A stretch of 64,000 nt of DNA from Pyronema omphalodes (taxonomy: Eukaryota; Ascomycota; Pezizomycetes; Pezizales; Pyronemataceae): positions 388,118 to 452,117 of the forward strand of contig JAJJXM010000056.1 in NCBI GenBank assembly GCA_024516155.1. Direction: 5' to 3'. The notes below the pieces were generated by a model, which worked only from the letters and a program-made list of their open reading frames with translations, searched no databases and was not told the origin of the DNA. Every line of letters begins with the position of its first letter. The first letter of the stretch is position 1. A program made the position numbers and the translations under genes. Below, piece by piece: positions 54,980 to 64,000 of the stretch.

Positions 54980-57900
54980 ACCAGCTGCAAGAAGATGGCT
55001 CTGCCGCTGGTGGGAATACTATTATTGCTGATACATTGCTATTATCGGGTGCAAGTTTTACTGGAAGATTAGAATGCAAACACCTTGTCCTCTCCTGTTC
55101 CTTGTTTTCCAATAACCGCTCCGTGAAAACAGTAGCGCTCGTTGACTGCGGCGCCACTGGTATCGCCTTTGTTGACCGCAATTTCGCCCGCCATCACAAA
55201 CTCCCCCTAACCCCCCTACCCACCGCCCGAACGGTCGAAGTTATCGACGGCCGCCCCATATCCTCAGGAAAGATAACACACCTCGCCCAAGTAGAGTGTA
55301 CCATCAACGGTCACTCGGAAACCCTTCCTATGTTTGTCACCAAGCTGGGCCACTACCCGGTGGTGTTGGGTATCCCCTGGTTGAAAAAACACGATGTAAC
55401 AATAAGCTTCAGTTCCAACACTGTAAGCTTCGACTCCGAATACTGCCTAAGGAACTGCACCCCGTTGCCTGTGAGCACAACCGGTGTCGAGGTCCTGGAC
55501 TCGAGGCCCCCTCCCGCTGTCCACGAGCCCGACACAAACCCCTTGCCGGAGTTGGAAGACTCGGTCCCCGACCCCCCGGACGAACCCCCAATAGAGATCT
55601 CAAGTCTAACCATCACCGACTTCAAGGAAATGGTAGAAGACGAAAGCCTGACAGTGTTCTCGCTATCGTTGGACGAGATCACCGTCGCCCTACAAGACAA
55701 GCCCCCCCTCACGGACGACGAACTGAAAGACATGATCCCCGAGGAGTATCATGACTACCTCGATTTATTCAAGGAGGTCAACGCGAAGGAACTTCCCCCG
55801 CACCGACCCTACGACCACAAGATCCCACTGAAAGAGGGATTCGTTCCGCCCTTTGGCCCGTTATACTCGCTGTCACGCAACGAGTTGCAGACGCTGAAAA
55901 CATGGCTCGATGAGAATTTGGAGAAAGGATTTATACAACGCTCCCAATCACCAGCCGCCTCGCCGATATTATTCGTGAAAAAATCAGACGGTTCCCTACG
56001 CCTGTGTGTCGACTACCGACGACTGAATGAAGGTACCGAGAAGAACCAGTACCCGCTGCCATTGATACAGGAAACGATGATGAATCTTTCCAAAGCTCAA
56101 TACTTTACGACCCTTGATGTCCGCAGCGCTTATAATCTTATCAGAATGGCAGAAGGCGAAGAATGGAAGACGGCCTTCCGCACACGGTACGGCCTGTTTG
56201 AATCGAAAGTGATGCCTTTTGGGCTCACCAACGCGCCTGCCGATTTCCAAGCCTTTATAAATGATGTCCTGAGACCATACCTAGACCAGTTTTGTACGGC
56301 ATACTTGGACGATATCCTCGTATTCTCCGAAACAAAGCCCGATCACACCGCACACGTCCGGAAGATCTTGGAACGACTCAAACAAGAAAAACTGCACTTG
56401 AAGCCAGAGAAGTGTAAGTTTGCTAAGGCAGAAGTACAGTACCTGGGCTACAACATCGGCCGCGACGGCGCGCGCATGATGGATTCCAAAGTAGCCACAG
56501 TGAGAGATTGGAAGGAACCAACCAATTTGAAACAGGTCCAAGAGTTCCTGGGCTTCGCGAATTTCTACCGAAGATTTATCAAAGACTACTCAAAAGTGGT
56601 CTCCCCGCTTACAGCTCTGACCAAAAAGAAAGATGGTAAAGCAATCCCCTTTGTCTGGGGTAATGATCAGCAGAGCGCCTTCGACCGACTGAAGGACGCA
56701 TTTACATCAGCACCCATCCTCAAGCACTTCGACTACGAGAAACCGATTGTAGTAGAAACAGACGCATCTGACTATGTGTCCGCTGGAGTTTTATCACAAT
56801 ACGACGACGATAACGTGTTACACCCCGTCGCATTTTATTCCAAGAAGCATTCCCCGGCAGAATGTAACTACGAAATCTACGACAAGGAACTACTGGCAAT
56901 AGTTCGTTGTTTTGAGGAATGGCGTCCCCACTTAGAGGGCTCCGCCTTCCCTATAAAAGTATTGACGGATCACAAGAATCTTGAATACTTTATGACGACA
57001 AAGCTGCTGAATAGACGACAAGCACGCTGGTCCGAGTTCCTGTCTCGGTTTAACTTTGTGATCACCTATCGACCAGGTACGTTGGGAGGAAAACCGGACG
57101 CCCTGACAAGAAGAGCCGCCGACCTCCCGGAAGAGGGAGACGAACGCATACTGGCGAACCAGCAAGCTGTTCTGAAGCCACAGAACTTTCAGTTATGCAT
57201 GACCCCGCCAATGAAACTCGCACCTTCCGAAGTAGACCTCCTGTTCACAGAGGGCTACAAGACAGATCCATTCCCCAACCAAGTGTTGGGAATGCTGGAA
57301 GATGGCACACAAATCTGTAAGGACATATCGCTCGCCGATTGTTCCGTGTTAGAAAACAGATTGTACTACCGAGATTGCCTCTATGTCCCCGCGCTGGATA
57401 AGCTACGATTGAAACTACTGCAAGACCACCACGACCCCCCCACCATGGGACACCCGGGCCGTGCGAAGACTTTCGAACTCCTCGCCAGGAATTATTACTG
57501 GCCCTCGATGAGAAAAGATGTGGACCAATTCGTCCGGAATTGCCACACCTGTAAAAGAACAAAGGCTACCCGCCACGCACCCTATGGAACCCTGAAGCCC
57601 CTACCAGTTCCGCACCACCCTTGGCAGAATATATCGGTGGATTTTGTTACTGGACTACCGACATCAGAAGGCTTCGACGCAATATGTGCGATCGTTTGCC
57701 GACTAACGAAACAGCGGCACTTGGTGCCCTGCCATTCCACGATAGACGCAGAAGGCTTCGCGCAACTCTTCCTGGAGAATGTGTTCAAACTACACGGCCT
57801 GCCAGACACAGTAGTGTCCGACCGCGGTCCGCAATTTGTGGCCCATTTCTGGAAACACTTGGCGAATTGCATGGGTATCGAAATTGCCACGAGTACGGCC

Positions 57901-58704
57901 TTTCATCCCCAAACCGACGGCCAAACAGAGAGAATTAACGCGGTTACGGAGCAATATCTCCGCGCGTACGTCTGTTATTTACAAGACGATTGGAAAAAAT
58001 TTTTACCACTGGCAGAATTTGCTGCAAACAACCAAGTATCGGATACAACGTCGCTGTCCCCGTTCTACGCTATATATGGTCGACACCCCAAGTGCTCTTT
58101 CGAACTGGAAATCAGGACCGACAACCCTGAGGAAGTGAAAGCGAACGAGGTAGCGGAAAGGATGTCACACATCCATGACGTTTTACGGTCGGAAATGAAA
58201 TACGCCCAAGCCCGCCACATAGAAGCCGCCGACAATTCCCGACTCCCCGCGCCGGTCTTCAGACCAGGAGACCTGGTATGGCTGGACGCCCGCAACCTAA
58301 GAACCCGCCGCCCCTCAAAGAAACTAGAGAATAAACACCTAGGCCCCTTCACCGTGTTACGACCTATTGGATCCCACGCCTATGAATTGGATATACCGGA
58401 GACCATGAAACACCACAGGACCTTGCCCGTGTCCCTACTAAACCCAGCCCCTTCGGACCCCCTCCCTGGCCAGATTATCCCACCACCCCTACCGGTAGTA
58501 GTAGACGGCGAAGAAGAATGGTTCGTGGATGAAATTCTGGATAGCCGTTGGTCAAGAGGAAACCTGCAGTACCTCGTCAAGTGGACCGGCCATGACTCTC
58601 CAACCTGGGAACCGGAAACGAACCTATCCGAGACTGAGGCCGCTGAGAGATTTCACCAGTTATACCCAGACAAACCTTCTCCTCTCGTAGGAACTCGAGC
58701 CTAA
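54955..58704 (+). CDS. Pol of element A: protease, RT, RNase H, integrase, chromodomain
   Basis: Open from 54955 in the -1 frame relative to gag, with no ATG needed; expressed as Gag-Pol by frameshifting at 54967-54973. Domains in order: aspartic protease with DCGAT at 55144-55158; reverse transcriptase with YLDD at 56302-56313; RNase H with its first Asp at 56761 (ETDASDYVSAG); integrase with an HHCC zinc site (HPGRAKTFELLARNYYWPSM, then CHTCKRTK), and catalytic Asp 57640, Asp 57820 and Glu 57928 (35 residues between the last two); then a chromodomain at about 58519-58660 (EWFVDEILDSRW, LVKWTGHDSPTWEPETNL). All catalytic residues are present. The chromodomain would steer integration to marked chromatin. 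The frame ends nearly at the polypurine tract. Confidence 0.93.
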   Translation, partial: RRSVGKRINQLQEDGSAAGGNTIIADTLLLSGASFTGRLECKHLVLSCSLFSNNRSVKTVALVDCGATGIAFVDRNFARHHKLPLTPLPTARTVEVIDGRPISSGKITHLAQVECTINGHSETLPMFVTKLGHYPVVLGIPWLKKHDVTISFSSNTVSFDSEYCLRNCTPLPVSTTGVEVLDSRPPPAVHEPDTNPLPELEDSVPDPPDEPPIEISSLTITDFKEMVEDESLTVFSLSLDEITVALQDKPPLTDDELKDMIPEEYHDYLDLFKEVNAKELPPHRPYDHKIPLKEGFVPPFGPLYSLSRNELQTLKTWLDENLEKGFIQRSQSPAASPILFVKKSDGSLRLCVDYRRLNEGTEKNQYPLPLIQETMMNLSKAQYFTTLDVRSAYNLIRMAEGEEWKTAFRTRYGLFESKVMPFGLTNAPADFQAFINDVLRPYLDQFCTAYLDDILVFSETKPDHTAHVRKILERLKQEKLHLKPEKCKFAKAEVQYLGYNIGRDGARMMDSKVATVRDWKEPTNLKQVQEFLGFANFYRRFIKDYSKVVSPLTALTKKKDGKAIPFVWGNDQQSAFDRLKDAFTSAPILKHFDYEKPIVVETDASDYVSAGVLSQYDDDNVLHPVAFYSKKHSPAECNYEIYDKELLAIVRCFEEWRPHLEGSAFPIKVLTDHKNLEYFMTTKLLNRRQARWSEFLSRFNFVITYRPGTLGGKPDALTRRAADLPEEGDERILANQQAVLKPQNFQLCMTPPMKLAPSEVDLLFTEGYKTDPFPNQVLGMLEDGTQICKDISLADCSVLENRLYYRDCLYVPALDKLRLKLLQDHHDPPTMGHPGRAKTFELLARNYYWPSMRKDVDQFVRNCHTCKRTKATRHAPYGTLKPLPVPHHPWQNISVDFVTGLPTSEGFDAICAIVCRLTKQRHLVPCHSTIDAEGFAQLFLENVFKLHGLPDTVVSDRGPQFVAHFWKHLANCMGIEIATSTAFHPQTDGQTERINAVTEQYLRAYVCYLQDDWKKFLPLAEFAANNQVSDTTSLSPFYAIYGRHPKCSFELEIRTDNPEEVKANEVAERMSHIHDVLRSEMKYAQARHIEAADNSRLPAPVFRPGDLVWLDARNLRTRRPSKKLENKHLGPFTVLRPIGSHAYELDIPETMKHHRTLPVSLLNPAPSDPLPGQIIPPPLPVVVDGEEEWFVDEILDSRWSRGNLQYLVKWTGHDSPTWEPETNLSETEAAERFHQLYPDKPSPLVGTRA
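54967..55011 (+). promoter_or_regulatory. -1 programmed ribosomal frameshift signal, gag-pol of element A
   Basis: The heptamer G GGA AAA lies in the gag frame at 54967-54973, two codons before the gag stop. After a 6-nt spacer a stem can form between ACCAGC (54980-54985) and GCTGGT (55006-55011) with a 20-nt loop. Slippage by -1 enters the open pol frame. The form X XXY YYZ, the spacer and the downstream stem match the known -1 signal. Confidence 0.8.
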
Positions 58705-58705
58705 C

Positions 58706-58713
58706 GGGGGGGG
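58706..58713 (+). promoter_or_regulatory. Polypurine tract of element A
   Basis: G8 two bases after the pol stop and three bases before the 3' LTR; the expected primer site for plus-strand DNA synthesis. Confidence 0.8.
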
Positions 58714-58716
58714 TAC

Positions 58717-59243
58717 TGTCACGGCACACGGCTGACGAGCCGTTGTGTTGCGTCATCATGTTGTCGTGGTTGTTGATTGAGATCGTGCCGTTGTCTTGCC
58801 GTGTTGTGTTGCCGTTGTGTTGTTGTTGTTGTGTGTGCCGTGCCATGTTGACTGAGAGAATGATTGATGATGGATGACGTACCACCAGCTGGAGAGCTGT
58901 GGCGTCGCAGTTGAATCGATGGAGAACGGAAGCTCATGTAGCGATGATTGTATGACGGCCCAGCAAGAGTGCTGGCCGCCCCTTTGTACATAAGGAGGCT
59001 TGCCTCCCCGTTGTCGAGATTCTCCATCGAACGTCTTGTGTCTTCTCCTGACTCCTAATATAAGCTTTCCTCTCTTAAGTCCTACGTCACTCTTGTCCTT
59101 GTCCCTGTCCCTGTTTAGTGTGCCGTCCGTCTGACGAGCACTTCGGTCCTTGTCCTGCCGTTCCCCGTTCCGGAACCTGCCTAGTCCCCCTGTCCGGTAG
59201 TGTTCAGTGTGTCCCTTGAACGTCCGTTCTCGTGTCCCTGACA
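58717..59243 (+). repeat. 3' LTR of element A
   Basis: 527 bp, offset from the 5' LTR by 5880 bp and identical to it as far as I can compare by eye. It is followed by the target duplication GTTGG. Confidence 0.95.
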
Positions 59244-59248
59244 GTTGG

Positions 59249-59686
59249 CTCCCCAAGGAAGGCTGGGCGAATTTGTAGACGAAAGTCTATAAAAGACCCT
59301 ATGTCTTCCCTCTGTCTCCTCCATCATCATCCATTGATCCTATACGCGACGATACCAAATCTACACCAGCGAAAACCACCGAAGACAACCCTTAAGTTTA
59401 TTCGGCCTGTGATCGATTGATTTACTTCCTAGCTTATCTTTGGAACAACCTCTATTAGTTCTTGAGAACGAAGTGTCAGTTTGTCTGGAGAACGAAGTGT
59501 TTGTCTACCCTAGGACGAAGCACTTGGAAGAACGATCGAAAAGCCTCTGCATAGTTAGGATTGTGCCCAGGTTCACACTATAAACTTAAGGTTACAAGCT
59601 ACCAAGTTTATTAATCGATACGAATACGAAAAGACCCTCTTCTAGGGCAAACAATATCAATTTCCGACAGTACCTTCTATTCAGCA
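59249..59686 (+). other. Untranslated leader of element B
   Basis: 438 bp between the right target duplication of element A and the gag ATG of element B. It begins CTCCCCAAGG, the likely continuation of B's primer binding site. A GAACGAAGTGT motif recurs at 59466 and 59490. No coding signal is seen. Confidence 0.55.
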
Positions 59687-61837
59687 ATGTCATCCATCCC
59701 GAGAATCACTGCCTCTCCGGCACCCCACGATGATGAGGACGTTCCTATGGGCAATATGGTGGAGATACATCGCCCCCAGACTTGGGACGAACTTTCAGGA
59801 ATCGGCAAGGCAGTGCGCCAGGGCACTACTATCAACAGGGACCAGCTCCCAGAATGGTTCATTAAAATGGTAGAAAGGATGGAAATGACAGAAAGGGATG
59901 TACAGGGATTGATTGCAGCCCTGCAAGCTGGAGGAGCCACGGTACAGGCAGACATTCAACAAATGAAGGGCCTGTACCAAGAGATGACAAGAACAATGCA
60001 ACAAGCCTACGATGTGGTGTTGCGACAAGGGAATATTGATAGGGAATTAAGCCAGACTAGCATTGTACGACTTATCCAGTCTAGCAATGAGTTTAGTTCT
60101 CAGGTTTGGAATGCCATTGGAGAATTGGCCACAGATATTCAACAAAAACAAGCAGCGCACAATCAGGCTGCTGAACGGCTTAACATTGGTGTCAAGATCA
60201 TCAATGATTACTTACAAAACTTTTCCAATTATCAACAAGGATGGAACATGGGTGTTGAAGGTTGGGCAGCAACCAAAAATCAGACTGACCAACAGAGGGA
60301 TGAACAAATCCGTCTCCTGGCCCTAGCAGAGCAGCAGCAACAACGGAGACTCCTGGAATATGAGACACAGAGGGAACAAGAGAAGAAGGAGATTATCGAT
60401 AAGGTTATTCAAAGGGTTATGGATATGAATGCCAAAAACCAACCTATCGATGCACAGTCACTCGCCGACGCGGTACAAGAGGAGCCTCGGCGACGAACAG
60501 TTTCCCCTAGTCTTTTTCAAATGGCAATGGAAACAGCCTTGCCTGCCTCTGGTATGAGTACTCCACGTCCAGCAGCAGGCAATGGAGGACGAGGAAATGG
60601 ACCTCCCAGGGGTAGGGTTACCATCCCTGCTCCGGAGCCCTCCGAACATGGGGAACAGCCAAGGAGACCCCCTCACCAACAACCAAGGGATGAATTGGAA
60701 TCTGAGGCTGAGGCAACTCGATTCCTCACCACCCTCATAGAGAAGATTCAGGGACCCAGGGACGCACCAAAACGGCCCAAGATGCCTGAATTAAAGGCAC
60801 CCCAATATTTTTCAGGGAAGGACAAGACCCTGTTTAGGGCCTGGTGGATGTCAGTTCAGGATTATGTATCAACGTATGCTACTTCCTGGCCTGATGAGGA
60901 TGCTCAGGTTAAGTGGGTTGCAAGTCTTTTCACCCACAAGGCTTTGGCATGGCACCAGGAACGAAGAAAGTCCATTCAGAAACAAAACTTGAAGGATAAT
61001 TGGGAGGCATTTTCCAGTGCCATCGAAACACGTTTTGAGGATAAGAGAGAAGCTCAGAAGGATGTGAAGCGTATCACAGAGCTTCAATATGATGGTGATA
61101 TCGATGATTATATCACTAAATTGGAGGATTTAAATATGCGAGTTGGGGCATTGGGACCTATGTACAGAAATGTCATATGGGAGGCTATGACCCCAGCTAT
61201 TAAGAAAATGGTTTATCAGAGATATGGTGGAATTCCTAATGAAGACAGTACCCTAATTGATGCAGTAAAGGATGCTGCGCATGTTATTGAGGGTTTGAAC
61301 GAGGAGTTAGGATATACAAAAAAGAGAACTTTGGAAGTGCGTGGGGAACGCAAGGATAAAGGAAAAGAAAAGGAAACTGCGCATCCACGAGAGGTGCAGC
61401 AGAAGAATCAAAAGGTTAAGGATAAGGGACCGAAAAAGGAATTTGCTGGGAAAAAGGATAAGAAATCAGAAAAGCCGGCGGTATATGCCTCAGGAAGGGA
61501 GGCTTTGCAAGGAGTTCCCCAAACCGAAATTGATAAACATAAGAAGGAGAAGGCAGACTGTTGGCGTTGTGGTCGTTCAGGACACAGGATGTATGACTGC
61601 TATGCGAAGAAGACAGTGGGGGGAACTGAGTTGGCAAAAGATGGAAAGGTAGCTTCTTCAGGGAAGAGGAAGCGTGACGATGATAATGAAGAAGGGCAAG
61701 AACAGGGAAAGCCCAAGGAAGCCAAGAAGGCAAAAACTGCTGCAGTAAGACAAGATGAGGAAGACACTCATATGTCTGATGCGCAACCAAGAATTTGGGA
61801 ATTGGAGGATGAGGAAAATATGCATTCGGATTTTTAA
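59687..61837 (+). CDS. Gag of element B
   Basis: 716-aa gag polyprotein, long for a Ty3/gypsy gag. The N-terminal 280 residues are helical and Gln/Glu-rich with coiled-coil character (EQQQQRRLLEYETQREQEKK). A Pro/Arg-rich linker follows, then the retrotransposon gag/capsid domain at about residues 360-540 (PQYFSGKDKTLFRAWWMSV, RITELQYDGDIDDYITKLED). After a Lys/Glu-rich stretch there is a CCHC zinc knuckle CWRCGRSGHRMYDC at about residue 625. The frame ends TCG GAT TTT TAA. The ATG at 59687 is the first in a long leader. No disruptions are seen. Confidence 0.9.
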   Translation: MSSIPRITASPAPHDDEDVPMGNMVEIHRPQTWDELSGIGKAVRQGTTINRDQLPEWFIKMVERMEMTERDVQGLIAALQAGGATVQADIQQMKGLYQEMTRTMQQAYDVVLRQGNIDRELSQTSIVRLIQSSNEFSSQVWNAIGELATDIQQKQAAHNQAAERLNIGVKIINDYLQNFSNYQQGWNMGVEGWAATKNQTDQQRDEQIRLLALAEQQQQRRLLEYETQREQEKKEIIDKVIQRVMDMNAKNQPIDAQSLADAVQEEPRRRTVSPSLFQMAMETALPASGMSTPRPAAGNGGRGNGPPRGRVTIPAPEPSEHGEQPRRPPHQQPRDELESEAEATRFLTTLIEKIQGPRDAPKRPKMPELKAPQYFSGKDKTLFRAWWMSVQDYVSTYATSWPDEDAQVKWVASLFTHKALAWHQERRKSIQKQNLKDNWEAFSSAIETRFEDKREAQKDVKRITELQYDGDIDDYITKLEDLNMRVGALGPMYRNVIWEAMTPAIKKMVYQRYGGIPNEDSTLIDAVKDAAHVIEGLNEELGYTKKRTLEVRGERKDKGKEKETAHPREVQQKNQKVKDKGPKKEFAGKKDKKSEKPAVYASGREALQGVPQTEIDKHKKEKADCWRCGRSGHRMYDCYAKKTVGGTELAKDGKVASSGKRKRDDDNEEGQEQGKPKEAKKAKTAAVRQDEEDTHMSDAQPRIWELEDEENMHSDF

Positions 61838-64000
61838 AGTCCTCTAGGGAGGCGTCACCCGAGGAGGAAACATATGAAGACGCAATAATCGGGAAATGTG
61901 CAGGAACAAAAAGGAAAATATTGGACAACCTTGAGTCGACCAGGACTAAGAGTCGACGATCGAACAATGGAGATGCTATTCCAGGAACTAGGGAATTAGC
62001 TCCAACTCCTCCTCACCATGGACCGAGACCAATAATCAATATGGTTCTCAATTGGTCCAAGAATCAACAACGCACAGTTAGAGTCCTCTTAGACACCGGC
62101 TCTACTGCTGCCCTCCTGGACAAAACATTTGTCCACAAATTCAAAGTTCCAACCGTCAAAAGAGACACCCCCCTCCAAATTCGCAACTTTAACAATGAAA
62201 TAGTTGCTGGAGCAGGAGTATTCTTTACGGTTCCATTTATGTTGCAGCATAAGAACCACTTTGCTGCAGAATCATTTGAAGTCACTCCACTAGATAGCGA
62301 CTGCGATGCTATCCTTCCATATTGGTGGATGGCTCAACATCAGCCCTGCAACCTCTGGGGAGATCAAGATCAGATCTCATTTACCTCCTCACGTTGCAAA
62401 GAGAAATGCACTAAGGCGCAAGCCAGTGCCTTCTCCCTCCAGGTCGACAAGCATGTACTCGACCACCCAGAGGCCTTAATCTTAGGCCATATCTCATCCG
62501 TATCCACCACAGAAGAACTATCAGAGGCACTTCAACAAGTCCCTGAGAAATTTCGTGGTTGGATCAATATTATGACAAAGGAAGCAGCAGATAGGCTTCC
62601 AGATCACAAACCATACGACCATGCTATTGACCTGAAAGAAGGAGAGACTCCTCCTTGGGGACCCGTCTACGCTCTTAACGAAGTTGAGCTTGAGACACTG
62701 AGAGAATGGTTGAAGGATATGCTGCGTACTGGGAAAATCAGACCTTCCAAGTCACCAGCAGCAGCTCCTATTCTCTTCGTCCCAAAGGCCCATGGCAGAG
62801 GTCTTCGGTTATGTGTTGACTATCGGGGCATCAATAAAATAACAATTGCCAATCGATACCCGCTCCCACTCATGTCAGAGTTACAGGACAGAGTTCGAGG
62901 AGCTAAGATATTTACAAAGATGGATCTAAAGAATGGATACCATCTAATAAGAATAAAAGAAGGAGATGAATGGAAAACGGCTTTCAGATGCCGATATGGG
63001 TTATATGAATTTCTGGTTATGACTTTTGGGTTGAGCAATGCTCCGGCCACATTCCAAGATATGATGAATCATATCTTTAGGGACATGTTGGATCAGGGAG
63101 TAATTGCGTATATTGATGATGTTCTCATATATGCTGAGGCAGAGGAAAAACATGACGAATTGGTAAAAGAAGTATTGAAAAGGTTGGAAGAAAATGGGTT
63201 GGTTATATCACCGGAAAAATGTGTCTGGGGACAAAAGAAAGTGGAATTTCTGGGATATATAATAAGCGAAGATGGAATAGAAATGGCTAAGGACAAGGTG
63301 GAAACAGTCCTTATATGGGAACCCCCAAAGTCCTTGAAGGAAGTGCAAGGCTTTCTTGGATTCGCTAACTTCTATCGGAGATTCATTAAGGACTTCTCAA
63401 GAATATGTCGTCCTCTTACAGAATCAACGAAAGGCGATCCAAAGAAATGGGAATGGACTGTTGCTATGGAATTAGCATTTGACGAGCTGAAGAATCGATT
63501 TACTACTGCACCAATCTTGTGTCATTTTGATCCAAGAAAGGTTTGTATAGTTGAGACTGATGCTTCGGATTTTGCTTTAGGCGCAGTTCTGTCCCAGAAA
63601 GGGGATGATGGAAAGTTGCACCCAATTGCTTTCCATTCAAGAAAATTCACTCCTGCTGAGATAAATTATGAGATTCACGACAAAGAACTATTAGCTATTG
63701 TGGACTCATTTAAAGTATGGAGAAGATATCTTGAAGGAGCAATGTTTACTGTGGAGGTTTACAGCGACCACCAAAACCTTGAGTATTTTACAACAACAAA
63801 AGTACTCAATCGACGTCAAGCTAGATGGGCTCAAGAGCTTGCTGGCGTTGACTTCAAAATTTATTACAGACCCGGGGTTAAGAATGGGAAACCTGATGCT
63901 CTATCTAGGCGTCCGGAGTTCCGCCCTGAAAAGGGGGGAGGTGAAGATCAGCCGATTACGACGATCCTACATAAGAATCATTTTGCATCAATTTCGTCAA
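61813..64000 (+). CDS. Pol of element B (partial, continues past the window)
   Basis: The frame is open from 61813, in -1 phase to gag, through the last base. Protease: LLDTGSTAALLDK with the catalytic DTGS at 62092-62103. Reverse transcriptase: CVDYRGINKITIANRYPLPL, MDLKNGYHLIRI, TFGLSNAPATFQD and the YIDD motif at 63109-63120. RNase H: ETDASDFALGAVLSQ with its first Asp at 63559, and DKELLAIV. The sequence ends shortly after the RNase H/integrase linker (RPGVKNGKPDALSRRP). Integrase and 3' LTR lie outside. No stop codons interrupt it, so the copy may have been functional until element A split its 5' end. Confidence 0.92.
61830..61837 (+). promoter_or_regulatory. Possible -1 slip site at the gag stop of element B
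   Basis: The gag end reads GAT TTT TAA. A Phe tRNA on TTT can re-pair perfectly with TTT one base back because five T precede the AA, with the stop codon in the A site. The pol frame overlaps gag only from 61813 to 61837, so any shift must happen in these 25 nt, and this T5 run is the best candidate. Confidence 0.45.

Larger units (their letters stand above)
52837..59243 (+). mobile_element. Complete Ty3/gypsy chromovirus (element A), 6407 bp
   Basis: Two direct LTRs of 527 bp (52837-53363, 58717-59243) appear identical when compared line by line. Both start TGTCACGG and end CTGACA. A 5-bp target duplication GTTGG flanks the element (52832-52836, 59244-59248). Inside are a putative self-priming site, an 80-aa leader frame, gag, a -1 frameshift signal, pol with PR-RT-RNaseH-IN-chromodomain, and a G8 polypurine tract before the 3' LTR. 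The chromodomain defines it as a chromovirus. Apart from a one-base frame problem at a C12 tract in gag it looks intact and very recently inserted. There is no sign of RIP. Confidence 0.95.
51845..64000 (+). mobile_element. Ty3/gypsy retrotransposon B, split by element A and running off the window
   Basis: Parts on the plus strand: candidate 5' LTR, a primer-binding-site-like TGGCTCCCC (split by element A: 52834-52836 joined to 59249), an untranslated leader, a 716-aa gag (59687-61837) and a pol frame open from 61813 to the window end with protease, reverse transcriptase and RNase H. It is a different family from element A: sequence, gag size and frameshift signal all differ. The coding frames show no nonsense mutations, so element B is also fairly young. 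Confidence 0.75.

Overview
The window is nuclear DNA of a filamentous ascomycete (Pezizomycotina; the gene set and gene-poor AT-rich stretches would suit Leotiomycetes, but that class is inferred). The evidence is short spliceosomal introns of 44-188 nt with GTNNGT donors and CTNAC/T-like branch sites, fungal-only protein families (C2H2 plus fungal-specific regulator, Ste50, Mvp1, Elg1, a TRI5-family terpene synthase, a CYP65-like P450), eukaryotic tRNA-Ser genes without encoded CCA, and Ty3/gypsy and Ty1/copia retroelements.

Layout. 1-33 kb is the conserved gene-bearing part: a C2H2 transcription factor (2000-5793, +), a sorting nexin MVP1 (9384-11884, -), the MAPK adaptor STE50 (16249-17789, -), the PCNA unloader ELG1 (20790-24905, +), a BTB/POZ protein (25279-26817, +), a small Cys/basic protein (28046-28519, +), a two-exon family protein (32541-33280, -) and two tRNA-Ser(AGA) genes. 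The spaces between them are several kb long and full of minisatellites, long C/G homopolymers, a 387-bp polypurine block and a 366-bp MITE. 33-51 kb is AT-rich and gene-poor, with a sesquiterpene-synthase-like gene (36049-37218, -) and a divergently oriented P450 (43035-45042, +) 5.8 kb away, plus a small zinc-ribbon-like gene (48613-49104). 51-64 kb is a retrotransposon nest: a minus-strand Ty1/copia 3' remnant, a Ty3/gypsy element B that runs off the window, and a complete 6.4-kb chromovirus (element A, 52837-59243) with identical 527-bp LTRs and a 5-bp target duplication, inserted at what looks like element B's LTR/primer-binding-site junction.

How parts work together. There is no operon logic. 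MVP1 (endosomal recycling), STE50 (MAPK adaptor), ELG1 (PCNA unloading) and the regulator are independent housekeeping genes. The terpene synthase and P450 could form a minimal terpene pathway. Element A has every part of an autonomous chromovirus: a putative self-priming site, a textbook -1 frameshift signal between gag and pol, PR-RT-RNaseH-IN with catalytic residues in place, a chromodomain and a polypurine tract. Its one visible lesion is a C12 tract that throws gag out of frame.

Most notable signals: the minus-strand ATG desert above STE50, the open frame directly behind the MVP1 stop codon, two tRNA-Ser genes that differ only by two compensatory base-pair swaps, the MITE with nested inverted repeats, and the translational and priming signals of element A. 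All calls were made by reading the sequence; no database search was run.
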